From Chionis minor (taxonomy: Eukaryota; Chordata; Aves; Charadriiformes; Chionididae), in the NCBI GenBank assembly GCA_013398295.1, contig VZSF01001218.1:60399-124398 (forward strand): DNA of 64,000 nt, in the 5' to 3' direction. Each line of letters starts with the position of its first letter. Positions within the stretch are counted from its first letter, which is position 1. The position numbers and the translations under genes were made by a program. Below the pieces are notes generated by a model. The model was given only the letters and a program-made list of their open reading frames with translations, ran no database searches and was not told the DNA's origin. Of the stretch, positions 1 through 11,900 are shown in pieces.

Positions 1-1453
1 TCAAAGTAACATCAGCTGGGCAAGTATGGCTTTAAAAAACTGTCACAGAGACGCACCAAGACAGATGCTGCCGATGGGGGGACACGTGTCCAGCCTCCTC
101 TTCCCACCTCCCAGCCAGCGCAGCGGTACGGGATGCTGCTGGGTACCGTGGAGAAGCTCACAACGCACCCCCTGCTACAAACCCTCCGCCGCGGGGGCTG
201 CTGGCTCCGGCCCCCGGTGCCCGGAGCAGGGGATGTGCCAGCAGCTGACCTGGCTGCTCCGCAGCGTGTCCCGCACGGCACCGCGCCGAGCACCCGTGTT
301 CGCTCGGGGTTCTCATCCCCTCGCTGTGGTACCAACCCCTGAACTCCTGAGTACGGCGGAAAAAATGCCTGCAGTGCCAGTATAAATGATCTCTCTACAA
401 ATCAGAAGTGGCATTGCCCACAGCAGGGCCCGGCTCTGGCTCCTTTAATCACCAGCAGGAAATCTGATGACGTGTCAGGTTTTTTAAATAAGAAAAGCCA
501 CAGCAACAAGAGAAAATAAAGATCTGAGGCAGACCGTGGAGACCATCTGAATGCCACCACTTGTCTTCGCTGCCATCATCACAGGTTTGCTCGCACCAGG
601 TCGGCCGGCGTCGTGAGGCTTGTTTTAATGGCTGCATCGTTTCCATCAGGGACACGCGTACGTGAGCTTATGTCAAGGCTGGGGGTGTTCTGTTTATAGT
701 ACAGGAGCAAGAGGAAATTGTGGCTGATACTGAAGAAGTAGATGTTAAATTGCAGATCAGCCATCAAACAGGAAAGAGAACGAACCCCAGAGCTGAGGCA
801 GCACCAGACAGTCAGCACGGGAGAGACCCCACGGCGCGAGGAGCTGGGGATGGCTCGCTGACGCCAGGGCCCGCATCCCCCTGCCCGGCTGCAGGGCCCG
901 TTCCTGCTGGCACAGTGTCACATCCCCTCTGCTCCGCCAGTGCCCCTCCTCGCGGGTCCCCATCCCCCAGGTCCTGCCCCAGCAGCGGGGAGCGAGGGCT
1001 CGTCCGTCCCCTCGTGCCGCAGCAGAGCCGGCACCGAGGAGGAGCACGGGCTGCGGTGCCCAGGAAGAGGCTGGGGAAAGGAGGGGTCCCGTACAGCACC
1101 GAGGAACTGTGTGTGCACAGGGCGAGAAGGCAGGGTCCAGCCACGCGCAAGAGTCCAGCGCAGGATCCAGAGCCATATGCAGCCCAGTGCAGAGCAGCCA
1201 TCCACTGTATAGAATTCAGAGCAGCCAAGAGGTGAAGTCTGGTCCAGGTTAACGGCGTCTCCCCTGCACTGGTCTCCTCGCCCGCTGTACTGGGAAGTGA
1301 AGCCCAGCCCTACCAGCACAGAGAGGTGTCAGAGGACACTCCTGGAGACGACCTCCCGGAGCTGCTGCCTCCGCACTCGCCCTGCGCTGCAGCACCCCTC
1401 GGCCAGACGGACCCTCTGTCACGGCAGCTTCATTGAGAATGGGTTTTTTTTCG

Positions 1454-1493
1454 CTCACCAATAAATATAACCACTCATCAATAAATTTAACAC
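1454..1493. repeat. 20-bp AT-rich tandem duplication (2 copies)
   Basis: Two adjacent 20-bp units share the core CAATAAAT and differ at only a few positions. It sits in an AT-rich island inside otherwise GC-rich intron. It is a small local duplication with no visible function. Confidence 0.6.
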
Positions 1494-4132
1494 CAATTCA
1501 AGCACTATCTTTTCTTTCTCAGTCCTCATTTAAACTCTGATCAGGACAGTTAGCAATGCAGACTGGAAACCTGAAAGCCCAGCACAGCTGCACCGCACTG
1601 TCACCGAGCCCAGGCCGGGGCTGTCGCTCTGGTCCCCTGGGCTCAGCGTCACCTCTCAGCGCAGCCCCGACACCACCCTGTTCGGAGCCAGCGATCCCCC
1701 AGCTGGGAGTTCTGCTTTCGGATGAAGACAGGAGAGTGCTGCAAAGGCAAAGAGGGTTCCTGCTTTGCTGACCGAGCTCAGGGTGGCACAAGAGGCTCAT
1801 TCTTCACCCCCCCGGAGATTCTGCACAGAGACTAGTTAATTCCTAGCTTGAGGTCTTGCCAGGCCTATTATTCCATGCAGCAGGACATCGTTAGCTCCTG
1901 CGAGGGGTTGGAGGGAGGAGATGATTAGTTTCTGGGGGTGACACGACCAGCTCACGCTGCTCCAGCCAAACCCCGGGACAATGAGAGCTCAGCTGAGCTC
2001 CCCCCACAGACTCCCCACGCTGCGCAGGGCTGGCTCTGTCTACACAAAGAGTGAGTTTCCCAACGTGGAATCAGATCTCCGTGCTCTACTTACACAACCT
2101 TTTTCCTCTAGAAAAGGCTTAGCTGAAAAAATAGGTAAAGAGAACACGCTGTTAGCAGGAACGGGGGAGCGACTGTGTTTTGCTGGAGCCTGGTTTGGCT
2201 TTGCAGAGTTGGCACTCCAGCTTCATCCCTGCCTGTGCCAACAGCATGCGGCAGCGCGGGATACGTGGCTCACAGCCTTCCCTCGGATTCCAGGGGTGAG
2301 GCCAAGCCTCTCCAGGGGGGCTCGGGGGACACCTGCTTGCCAAGCAGCAGGGTCACCTACCCGTGAGGCCAAACCGTCACCTGGAGGGACGCGGGCGTCT
2401 CCCGTCGGGGCAGGCAGCGGCTGTGGGAAAGCCCTCGGCTCAGCCACAGCGCCGCTGGGAGCATCTCCCCAAGCCCACCCACCCAGGTCGGAGAAGTTAA
2501 TTCAGTCCAGCCGTGGCTATTCTACCCCCGTGCTCCCCTCTTTGTGGAAATACACAGCTGGCGGAGCCCAGAGGTGCAGGAGCCTTGCGACCATGGGCTA
2601 AGGAGCCGAAATTACCAGTCCAGTGCCGATTTCCCCATGAACTTGAGTGATTTGCTTTTCTGCCTCATCCTTCCTATCTGTAGCAAGGCAACAAAACGTG
2701 TTCCTCTTCCTCACAGACGAGGAACAGATTAACAAAGCACGTTTGGCACCGTGCTTTGAGCAGCCCCAAGGCAGGACGGGAGGAAGCTGCTGTCTGTGGG
2801 CAGGCTGGACCCTGCTGTCCCCAGACCCTGCCAGCACTGTCCCCACGGCCCCGGCCATGGCCATGGCCCCGGCACTGGGGGCAGCAGGGGCTTGGCCAGG
2901 AGCGGGGCGCAGGCAGTGCCGCGCAGGCACAGCGGGTCTGGGACCCAAAGCAGGGCAGGGGCTCGGGGGAGCTATTTTTGCCTCCCAGTTGACGGCTTTT
3001 GTGTGGCTTTGCTGCTGCTGCAGAAGCAGATCTGGGCTGCTGAGCTCACGGAAAGGATTTCTGAGCACTAATTCTCTGTTACACAACAAACCTATTTTCC
3101 CCCGACACTGAGCAGGAGGTGCCCCCCCGCGCCGGTCCCTCTGCCAGCCCTCCTGCCCCAGCAGCCTGCGCCAGCCGCCCCCGCGGGCACACAGGCCCAG
3201 CAAAGCCCGGGCTGGCCCAGAAGGGCTGCACAGCCCGCGGCGCGTCCCTGCTCCTTCCCACCACGCGCGAGAGCTGCGGCGCTGCACAGCCTGGCTGGGG
3301 CTTCCTCCCCGGGGCTTCCCCAAAAGGCAGCGGTGCCCGCCCAAACACAGGGGGGGGGGCTCATCTTAGAAATCCATCTGCAATGTTGGCCGGTAAAAAC
3401 CTGTAAGCTGCTGGTGACCTTATCAAGGCAGGTTTGTGCACTTCTCATTTCTACCCAATGCCGAAACGGCTTTCAGCACAGAACCAACGCCGGGCAGCGT
3501 TGCCGGAACGCAGTCAGCAGTGAAGAGACAGGAAGGTGGAAGCCCTCCTTGGGGAAACGGGCTGTTTTGAGCCGTCTGTTTCAGGAGGTTGGTGGGTGCA
3601 ATCACAGGTGACTCCTTAAAAAAAGAAGTGGAAAGCCCAATGTCTTTTGCTATGGGGAAATAACTGTAGTTACCCCCAACAGGGTTTTTCCTCGCTGTCC
3701 CACATGCTTTTCAGGGCAGGACTGCTTCTGCTGGTGCTCCAGGAACCCCCGTCTCCCCTTTGGCCTCCTGTGGTGCTTTGGACAACGCGCGCAATTGCTC
3801 TGCGCGTGCTGTGTCCAGGCAGGCAGCCCCTCGCAGGACCACCACCCTCTTACTGCGGTAGCACATGGCTCTTCCCATCCCTGCGGAGCCGGCGTTCCTA
3901 CACAGAAGCCGATGCTCTCTCTTAGGCCAGCCAGGCAGCTGGAGGAACGTGCAGAGTGCCACACATCACAGCAGCCTCAAATAAAACGGGCAAACAGAAT
4001 TTAATAAGAGAAGCGCATAAGTAAAAGCTGGCCCCAAGCAGCACGCTGCATCTATCTAAATAAACATGACTGGGATGTGCAGTGCTATCTTCTGCATTTT
4101 TATTAAATATTGACAGTTATTAAATGTCTCCG

Positions 4133-4151
4133 TTGGAGGATTCGCCTCCAA
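4133..4151. other. Short perfect inverted repeat (7-bp stem, 5-bp loop)
   Basis: TTGGAGG and CCTCCAA flank the loop ATTCG. The element sits in an AT-rich intronic patch. A stem this short can arise by chance, and no conserved function is implied. Confidence 0.4.
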
Positions 4152-5468
4152 AAGCCAATGTTGCTTTTCATTTTGAACTTTGATGAACTGTCTCAATTTC
4201 GACTCACACATCTGCTGAACTGCAATTGACTGAGGGTGATGCTTCTGAGGGATGGAGGGAAATCAATAAGGAAATGTCACGGGAGAGGTCAAACCCAGCT
4301 GGGATTCACCGCTGGCCGGTGAGCTCGCCGAGTGCTGGAGGGATGCAGCAGTACCCAAACAAAGGAAATGCCAGGGGCTGGAGGGGGGGTTCTGCTGCCG
4401 AAGTGTCAGGAAAATGGATTTTGTTTGCTCCTTAATCATATTCTGATTCTCAGCCGGGAGCTGTCACTGTAGGACTGCGAGACATGGTCGGGAAATGCAA
4501 GAATAGAAAGGTGTGTTTTGCTCAGGATTTGGGAAAACTGCCGTTCAACATTTCCAAATCTCCAGACAGTGATGTAAGCTGCCTTCTCCATCCATTTCAC
4601 TCCAGTTTAAAACCAGGTATCAGACTGCAATCGCAGCTCAAGAGTGCAAAAGCAGTAGCTGGTGTGTAATTGCCTTGAGGAAACCTGAATCTGAAACACA
4701 CCCGGGAGCTCTCGGATGAACTATCAGCATTGGGCTCCAGTAACTTGCACCCGCTTTGTGCGTGTTCCTGTAACATGATCGCACCTGAAATACTGAAAAT
4801 CTCCTTAATTTCCCACAAGGTATCAGCCGTTTTCTGAAGAAAACTCAAACAAGAACAGGAGAGACAGGGTTTAGCTGTCCAGTCACCCAGCACAGCAGCC
4901 CCTGCTTCTGCCCATTTTGCTGGCTTTAAGGCAGATACCAAACTCCTTCAGGTCTGTCCCATCTTTGGGCCCTATTTACAGCACCGCACGCAGCACAGAG
5001 CTGCCCGTCAGAACCGCTCAGGCACAAGGAACAGCAACAGGCATTTACCAGGCGGCTTTTCTGCACATCCTTACCCCTGAGGCATCAGCTGCCAGCAGGA
5101 CAAACGGCCTGAAGCAACACAGCATCCCTGTCTCCTGGCATTGACAGCTCCAGAGCTGCTGTGCACCGACATCCCGGCGACCCCTCGGACCCGCTGCTGC
5201 CCGGAATCACCCTGGGGTTTTTAACACGCTCCCCCAGAGGGTGTGGGGCTGGGAGCCAGGGGAGCTGCTCCTCGCGGGGACGGGCAGGACTGATCCCAGG
5301 TGTCCCTGGGAACACGGAGGGGCAGGCAGGACCACAGCCCGGCACAGCCGGAGGGAGGATGGGACGAGGTGGCAAGGGGAGACCTGAGCCTGGGTCAGTC
5401 TCCACGCTCCCTTTTTTGGGCTCTTTTTCCGCAAAGGGGCCCCCACCCGGGGCTCTGGCTGTACTCAC

Positions 5469-5633
5469 ACTTGGCGTGGCGGTCGCAGAGGGCGGAGGTG
5501 CGCATGTCGCACAGCCGGATGGTGCCTTTGCTGCTGCTGTAGACGAAGGTGTTGCAGTGGTGCGGGTGGAACTCAGCGGCCGTGATCACCTCCGTCAGCT
5601 CCTCCATGTTGGCCGGTTTGATGTCCACGATGT
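5469..5633 (-). CDS. PPP2R2B: PPP2R2B coding exon, residues ~209-263 (165 bp)
   Basis: The exon enters in phase 1 (acceptor ctgccag|ACATCGTGG) and leaves in phase 1 (AAGT|gtgagtac). It encodes the second part of Asn209 followed by [15 protein letters not shown]..., then [19 protein letters not shown] and [15 protein letters not shown]. This is part of the WD40 propeller of B55-beta. Leu and Val in the MEELTEV segment correspond, from memory of B55-alpha structural work, to Leu225 and Val228 of the substrate-docking surface. Relative to remembered human B55-beta, Thr replaces Ala in DMRTS and Ala replaces Thr in DRHAK; both are mild changes. The next codon begins with the exon's final T, as expected for the following Phe. 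The reading frame is intact. Confidence 0.97.
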
Positions 5634-7667
5634 CTGGCAGGGCGAGTCAAGGAGCCCCACGCAGCCCAGCCCCGACCCCGCTCCTCCCGCCACCCCTCCT
5701 GCTGATGTCTCCGGGCCCTGGGATTCCCCATGCCCTGTGCCAACCAGGTCTTCCCAGGGAGCAGCACCGTCCCGAGGCAGAACCGCCCTGCCGAGCTGGG
5801 ACCAGCCAGCCCCAGCACAGGGAAACCAACGTCCGTCACGTTTTCTGTTCAGCCGGGACGGCAGCTCCGGTCCCGCAGCCGGGAGCTCCCTGCGCCACAC
5901 GAGACCCGACTCTGCCCCTTCGCCCAGGCCACAGTAAACACCTTCTACGGCAGCGCTGGGGCACAGCGAGAACCACGCCGAAAACAACAGGGGGGGACCA
6001 AAACCCAGATCCCAACAACGAACAGAAAACCACCTCAGCCCAGGGGTGCCTCCCTGCCCAGGGGCGTGTAATTTCCAAAACATTTCCCGTGGTTGAGCTC
6101 AGTGAAATGCCGCATTCAAACCTGAGCTGCAGACCCACGCAGCCCCACGGAGCCTCCCGGTGCCACAGGGGACGGCCAACAAGGGTCTGTCCCAGCCTGA
6201 CACCGAGCCCGTGGTCACTGGAGGAAGCAGTTTCGGATCTTACAGTGCAATCAGACACCCAGCGTGAGACAATATACCCACTGTGCGGAGGGGGAAAAAG
6301 AAACACCACCTTTCCTCACCCCCTGGACAGCAAACCAAGATCCTGCTCTTCCTGGCAAGACGTGAGTTAAAAAAAAAGTAAAGAAGAAGAAGAACCGAAT
6401 TTCTCACCCCTGTGGGGTGTTGTACAACAGCAAGCATTCCGCAGAAGAAGGCACCCCGGTTGACAGCCCCCGCGCGGGCTCACGGCCTGGCCGTGCTGCG
6501 GGTCTGCAGCAAAGCCTGGTCCTGGGTGAAGCCAGACCTGCGGCCGGCGCAGGGCCCGGCAGGACAGCGGTCGCCCCCTCCCAGGCTGCCGCCGGTCCGG
6601 CTGTACTGGTGCTTGTAAGGCATTCTGACACTCCACAGCCCGGCCTCCTCTCAGCGCTCTGTCAGGGACCAGATTTGGGGTTTATCAAGAGAAGTGAAAC
6701 CCTGTGACGTGCTCCCCACCGCCCCGGGCAGGCAGGCAGTGCTGCCACAGCCCTCCTTTACCCAGCGCCAGCGTCACCCAACGCCACGTCGGGTACCAGC
6801 AGCAGAGAGCCCGGCGGGGCTGGTCCCATGGCCCGGCCAAATGCAGCCAAACCAGGGACAGCCCAGGAAGGGGCTCCAGAGAGGTGACACCAACACACCA
6901 GCAAGCCAGCGGGATGGGACAGCTGAGTAGACGTTTCTCTGGTGGCGACGTTTCTCCATCAATTCTCAGCAAGTGTTTTGGGTGCTGCATTTGCACCTTG
7001 GCCAAACTCCCTTGGGCCACCTAAACTCCCTGAGTTTACCCAAGTTCAGCACTTCTCACCTTCTTCCCCAAAACACAACACAAGGCGTCGCAGCACCGCT
7101 CAGCAGTACCTGCCTCGAGCCCCCACCAGCCACACGCCTGCGACTGCTGAAATCCTCTCCAGCTGCCTAAATCTGCCACATGCCCTGGGGACTTCTCAGT
7201 AGAAATCCCTATATAAATATCAGCAATGATTAGTGCCCCGTTGTTATTATTCCTGATGCGGCTGTTACAAGGGTGACTGGCACGACCTCATTTGTGCGAC
7301 TGTGACTGGCAGCCTGTCACCCCGCTGCAGGGTACAACGGGGATTGTACGATTAATATCTCCTCTCTCCGTCTTCCCCAAGGCGTCTGTCTCCTCCATCA
7401 CCCACAGTCCCCCCCCTCCCGCCCGCCCCACGCAGACCCCGCAGGCAGAATTCAAAAGCGTGTCACCCACACGGGAGGCGGCAGTGGCCACGGTGCCAGC
7501 TGAGCCCTGCTCCACACCGGAGCGGCTCAGTCTGACGGCCGGGTGTGCCCGTCGGAGAGGGCCGGCGTCCCGGCTCAGCCCAGTATGGGCAGGGGTGGGA
7601 GCCACGTGTCTCGGCAGTGGCACCTGGGGAGGGATCCCAGGTGTGCTGCAGCCGGCTGCGCGGGGGA

Positions 7668-8392
7668 CAGCCCCATCCCACAGTCCTGCGCCAGCCCCAT
7701 CCCGCACTCCTGCGCCAGCCCCATCCCACAGTCCTGCGCCAGCCCCATCCCGCACTCCTGCGCCAGCCCCATCCCACAGTCCTGCGCCAGCCCCATCCCA
7801 CAGTCCTGNNNNNNNNNNNNNNNNNNNNNNNNNNNNNNNNNNNNNNNNNNNNNNNNNNNNNNNNNNNNNNNNNNNNNNNNNNNNNNNNNNNNNNNNNNNN
7901 NNNNNNNNNNNNNNNNNNNNNNNNNNNNNNNNNNNNNNNNNNNNNNNNNNNNNNNNNNNNNNNNNNNNNNNNNNNNNNNNNNNNNNNNNNNNNNNNNNNN
8001 NNNNNNNNNNNNNNNNNNNNNNNNNNNNNNNNNNNNNNNNNNNNNNNNNNNNNNNNNNNNNNNNNNNNNNNNNNNNNNNNNNNNNNNNNNNNNNNNNNNN
8101 NNNNNNNNNNNNNNNNNNNNNNNNNNNNNNNNNNNNNNNNNNNNNNNNNNNNNNNNNNNNNNNNNNNNNNNNNNNNNNNNNNNNNNNNNNNNNNNNNNNN
8201 NNNNNNNNNNNNNNNNNNNNNNNNNNNNNNNNNNNNNNNNNNNNNNNNCAGCCCCATCCCACAGTCCTGCGCCAGCCCCATCCCGCACTCCTGAGCCAGC
8301 CCCACCCCACAGCCCTGCGCCAGCCCCATCCCACAGTCCTGAGCCAGCCCCATCCCACAGTCCCGCGCCAGCACCATCCCGCACTCCTGAGC
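7668..8392. repeat. 24-bp G-rich VNTR, interrupted by the assembly gap
   Basis: Six units are visible before the gap (the sixth is cut by it) and six after it. Each is 24 bp and starts CAGCCCCATCCC on the plus strand. Two variants, ACAGTCCTG and GCACTCCTG, alternate in the left half, giving a partial 48-bp higher-order pattern; the right half is more diverged (GAGC instead of GCGC). On the transcribed strand nearly every unit carries GGGATGGGG. Because 24 is a multiple of three and the unit has no stop codon in several frames, it generates long spurious open frames on both strands. The array ends 344 bp downstream of a PPP2R2B donor site. Confidence 0.97.
7809..8248. other. Assembly gap (440 N)
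   Basis: This is an unbroken run of 440 unknown bases inside the 24-bp array. The last unit before the gap starts at 7788 and the sequence resumes at a unit boundary at 8249. The 461-bp spacing is not a multiple of 24, so the stated gap length is an estimate and the true copy number is unknown. Confidence 0.99.
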
Positions 8393-8736
8393 CCCTGCCA
8401 GAAGCTGAAGCTCCTGCACCAAGGAACCGCAGCGGGGTGCGGGGACGGGGCAGGCGAGAGGCTGTGCTGCCCGCCCGGTCACCATCACAGCCGGCACAGG
8501 CACGGCTCTACTGCTTCCCACGGAGCTGGACCTCCCAGGCTCCCCCTGCGACACTCACCTTCACCAGGGACCTGTCTCCCCACCTGGCTTTCTCGTTCTC
8601 CCACTGCCATTTGCCCGTGTCTGGGCTCCCAGGGCTTTCACACCCGACTTGCCAGCTGAGGCGCCTCCCTTATTCCTGCTCTTGGCTGGGCTGGGACCGT
8701 CCCGGGGGCTGCGGGGCGACGCGCAGCAAAGGATAC

Positions 8737-8914
8737 TAAAGCTTTGATTTGTGATTTCAAAGTTCCACAGGTTTATCCTCAGGTCGTCCGCCGACATGTA
8801 GGTCTCGTAGTCGCTGTTGACAGAGATGGAGTTGATGTGGTAGGTATGAGCATTGGCAAACACCCGCCGGGGGGTGGCCTCCACCATCAGGTCCATGGGC
8901 CGGAGCACAGGTAC
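8737..8914 (-). CDS. PPP2R2B: PPP2R2B coding exon, residues ~150-208 (178 bp)
   Basis: The acceptor is cccgcag|GTACCTGTG (phase 0). The exon ends in phase 1 at TTTA|gtatcc. It encodes 59 residues, [17 protein letters not shown] through [13 protein letters not shown], plus the first base of Asn209. These 59 residues match remembered vertebrate B55-beta without a visible difference, and the NFEITNQSF end is the clearest paralogue discriminator in the window. The second Asp of SADDLR corresponds to Asp197 of B55-alpha, a residue of the substrate-recognition groove as recalled from structures. The donor is weak: an A precedes GT, and the +5 G is replaced by C. The assignment is secure because exon length, phase and protein continuity all agree. 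Confidence 0.98.
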
Positions 8915-11900
8915 CTGCGGGACGGGAAGCAGAGCGTCAGCACCCAGGGACAACGTCCGGCTGTCCCACCCGGCCCACGCCAGCACCCGGCACACGGGGA
9001 CACCCCCATGGCCACAGTGGGTACCCGCAGAGCGCTGGCTGCCAGCGCTCCAGCCCACCTGCCTCCTACCACGCTCACACCAACAAACCTAAGTGTACGA
9101 ACAGAAGGACAAGCAGACATGAATGCCCTTTTACTTTTGAAAGAGGCACCAGTACAGTTAGATTGCTGTGAGGCAGCCAGAGACCAGTAAACCAGGCTCA
9201 GATCTCTGCTGCAGCTTCTTTGGAAAAAGAAAAACCAAAACAACAACAACCACTTGTGCCTTGTTTTGTCACTGTTAACTGGAATCTGAAATTCCCGGAG
9301 CATTCCTATCAGAAACATATTTCTTGAGGGAGCCGGTCAGAACAGATTTTTCTTTTAACTTTTTTGCATTTGTTTCACAGTGAAGTGACGGAGGTAAGAG
9401 ATGAGAAGAGACAGGGAAAGGGAGCGCACAGGGCAGGGACAGATGGAGGGACCAGGAACAGAGCTATATGCACTCGCCTTTGGATTAATAAGCATAACTC
9501 ATGCAAACACGGGCGGAGGGAGAGGGGCAGTGAGAACAGCACGTGCAAGGAGCGCTGTAAGTAATAGCTTCAGACTAACACTCACGGCAACTTCATACAC
9601 CAGGAAGGTGTCAGTCTGCACTGCCGCTTGCAGTAAGCTATTCCCTCGAGCTACTTCATTACCGTGTGTATTATCTGTGTGCTGCCCAAAGAGATTTCCC
9701 AGGGCTGCAGAGGTGGGGACGGGAGTGTGACAGCCAGCTCGAGTGACACTAGAGCAGAGGGACTGCCAGCTTGGAGCCCGAGCTTAATGTGACGAGCCTG
9801 CCTGCTAATTCCGCCTGACACAGTCAATGATGCATCGTTTGCCGCTGAAGGACTCGGCTCAGCCATCTGGGGACGGAGGCTTGCGTTTTGCTGGGGGATT
9901 ACGGGAGCCGGGCTGTCATTCAGGCCGTCGGAACGTGATGGCTGTGCACAGGGAAAGGGTTCAACGGTTACACCGGGCCTCTCTGGGCACAAAAATAACT
10001 ACAGCAAAGGCTTCGGCAGAGGATTTCACCCAGCACCATGATGCTGTGCGGCCCAACCGCGCCGTGGGGACAAGTCCCCGTCCCCACCGGAGCCCACCGG
10101 TGGGCGCTGCAGGGCGAAGTGCCCAGGGCAGCCCGAGCCGCACAGCCATCAGCAGCCACCAGCGCCCCAGCACAGCGCCCTGCCCGATTCCTGTACGGCA
10201 GCGACTCACAACCCCAGAGCTAAGATAACGCTTCGGCCAAGAAAAGTCTGTATGTGTTACTTCAGAGCCAAATTCTCGGGAGTTTTTTATGTGTGGAACT
10301 TGGTCCATCACCAGGTAAAACCCCACGAGAGGAATAAACATGGTCACCTTTGAGTATTTTGGTAAGACAGGATTTTTTTATCTGCTATGGTGGCAAGAAT
10401 CTGCACTGGAATACGGAAAGCAGCGAGTGTCCATGCCCCTTCTCACCCCGTGCTGCAGGCTTTTGCTTCAAGGCTATCATCAAGTATTTCAACCTGAAAG
10501 CACTGACATTTTGAGGGAGCAGCAGCCAGAAATGCCCTGGGAGCAGACGTGGGCTCGGGGATCTCATCCCTTGACAGGAGAAATGCTGCAGCCAAAGGCA
10601 AACCCCGTCTCACGGCGGCCACGGGGAGCGGCTGCCTGGCGCAGGCTGGGACCAGCCTGGGTTCAATCCCTTTTCCTCCGAAGCCTGCCCTGAAGCCGGC
10701 TGGAAACGCCACCGCCACAGAGGCCAATGCCAGTCCACGTCAACGGCCCGAGCCCGGTGCCAGCACCGACGCGCACCCGTACCGACAGGGGAGTCTGGGC
10801 AGAGACGAGCCCTCTGCCTCCCCCGTCCCGCTCGTCCCACCACTCCCAGCGGCACCTTGCCTCCCCCGGTGCCCCGGAGCCCGTTCCAGCAGGCGACAGA
10901 CACCGCGGTACATCTCTGCTTAAGGGACGGGACAGACAGGGGGGTCTGAGGGAAGATGCCGCGGCTGGTGCGTGCACCGGGGCCAGGCTGTCCCCAGCCC
11001 AGCTGGGCTGGCTGGGCGGCAGCGGCAGTGACAGCAAAGTGAAAGCTCCCGACGGACGAACGGGGCAACGTGACAGCCACGGAAACGTGGTCTTCCCCCG
11101 GCTCCCCCCAGCATTGCCATGGCAATCCTCAGCAGCCCAGAGACCTCCTCAGTGCATCCCTGCTTCAATTACGGAGCCAACCTGCAGGGCAGGCGCTGGT
11201 ATTATATATACCCATTATTAAAGGGTAATTCAGTGTAACAAACCGCATCAAGTACATAGAAAGGCTGTCAAATAAAATAAACCACTAATAAATTAAATTA
11301 GTTTCTGTTTTAAGGAAGGGGGGGGGAATGCCAGTCATTTTTCATCTAAAACAAAATATGTCTCAATTTTTCTTTCTGCCTTTAGCAGGCACCCCCAGCA
11401 AAAGAGCCAGTCCCACTCATTCAAAGCGCACGTGACACTGATTCCTCTCTCCTTGTCTGGCAAAGGCTTCCCCTTTCCAGAGTTAATGAGCCACTAATCC
11501 TCCCTTGAGCTGTAAAATTCATTTTCTTGGTGACTGAGGGGTGGAGGGAGCCAGCGTGCCCTGTCCCTGTCCCGCCGCCCGTGCTGTGTGTCCTCCTGCC
11601 ACCTCCCACCCCAGAGCGAAGGACCACAGCACAGTAACGCCACGGCAGTCCCTGCTGCCGCTTCACTACTTTGCCCCCTGTCCCTATTAGGTTTCCCCCT
11701 TTCCTTGTCTGCCGTGTGGCTGTCACCAAGAGCTCCCTGCTCCTGCTCAGCTCGGTGCGGCAGAGCTTCTCCTCATCACCCACAGTGCTGTGGTGGCCGT
11801 GGCCTGGAGAGACGCAGAGATTCGGTGTTTCTCAGGAAAACCTCATCCTCTGCCCAGAGGTGCTGTGGGGCACACAGCGTTTTTAAAAGCCAACATACGG

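Larger units (their letters stand above)
1..5468 (-). other. PPP2R2B: PPP2R2B intron downstream of the residue-209-263 exon (partial)
   Basis: This is intronic sequence following the donor AAGT|gtgagt. The next expected exon, which would begin with the FFEEPEDPSNRSFF-type segment and contain the MTRDYL motif, is not present in any minus-strand frame, so it must lie beyond the left edge. The stretch is GC-rich with scattered AT-rich patches near 1440-1500 and 4000-4220. It contains a 20-bp AT-rich tandem duplication and a short perfect hairpin. I see no gene, no CR1 copy and no RNA gene in it. Open frames of 60-250 codons here are compositional. Confidence 0.85.
5634..8736 (-). other. PPP2R2B: PPP2R2B intron (3.1 kb) containing a VNTR and an assembly gap
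   Basis: The intron runs from the weak donor TTTA|gtatcc to the acceptor ctgccag. It contains a 24-bp minisatellite interrupted by a run of Ns. The rest (5634-7660 and 8400-8736) is GC-rich with no recognised repeat, gene or RNA. The first 173 bases after the exon keep the exon's reading frame open. Confidence 0.95.

Noticed and set aside
2598..3344. 248-codon minus-strand frame
   Set aside because: It lies in GC-rich intron, overlaps long frames on the other strand, has low-complexity composition and no recognisable domain or splice sites.
7668..8392. CRISPR-like direct repeats
   Set aside because: Units are contiguous with no spacers, and the genome is a vertebrate; this is a minisatellite.
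7288..8739. Several 250-455-codon open frames on both strands across the 24-bp VNTR
   Set aside because: They are produced by a stop-free repeat whose unit is a multiple of three, and they run through 440 unknown bases.
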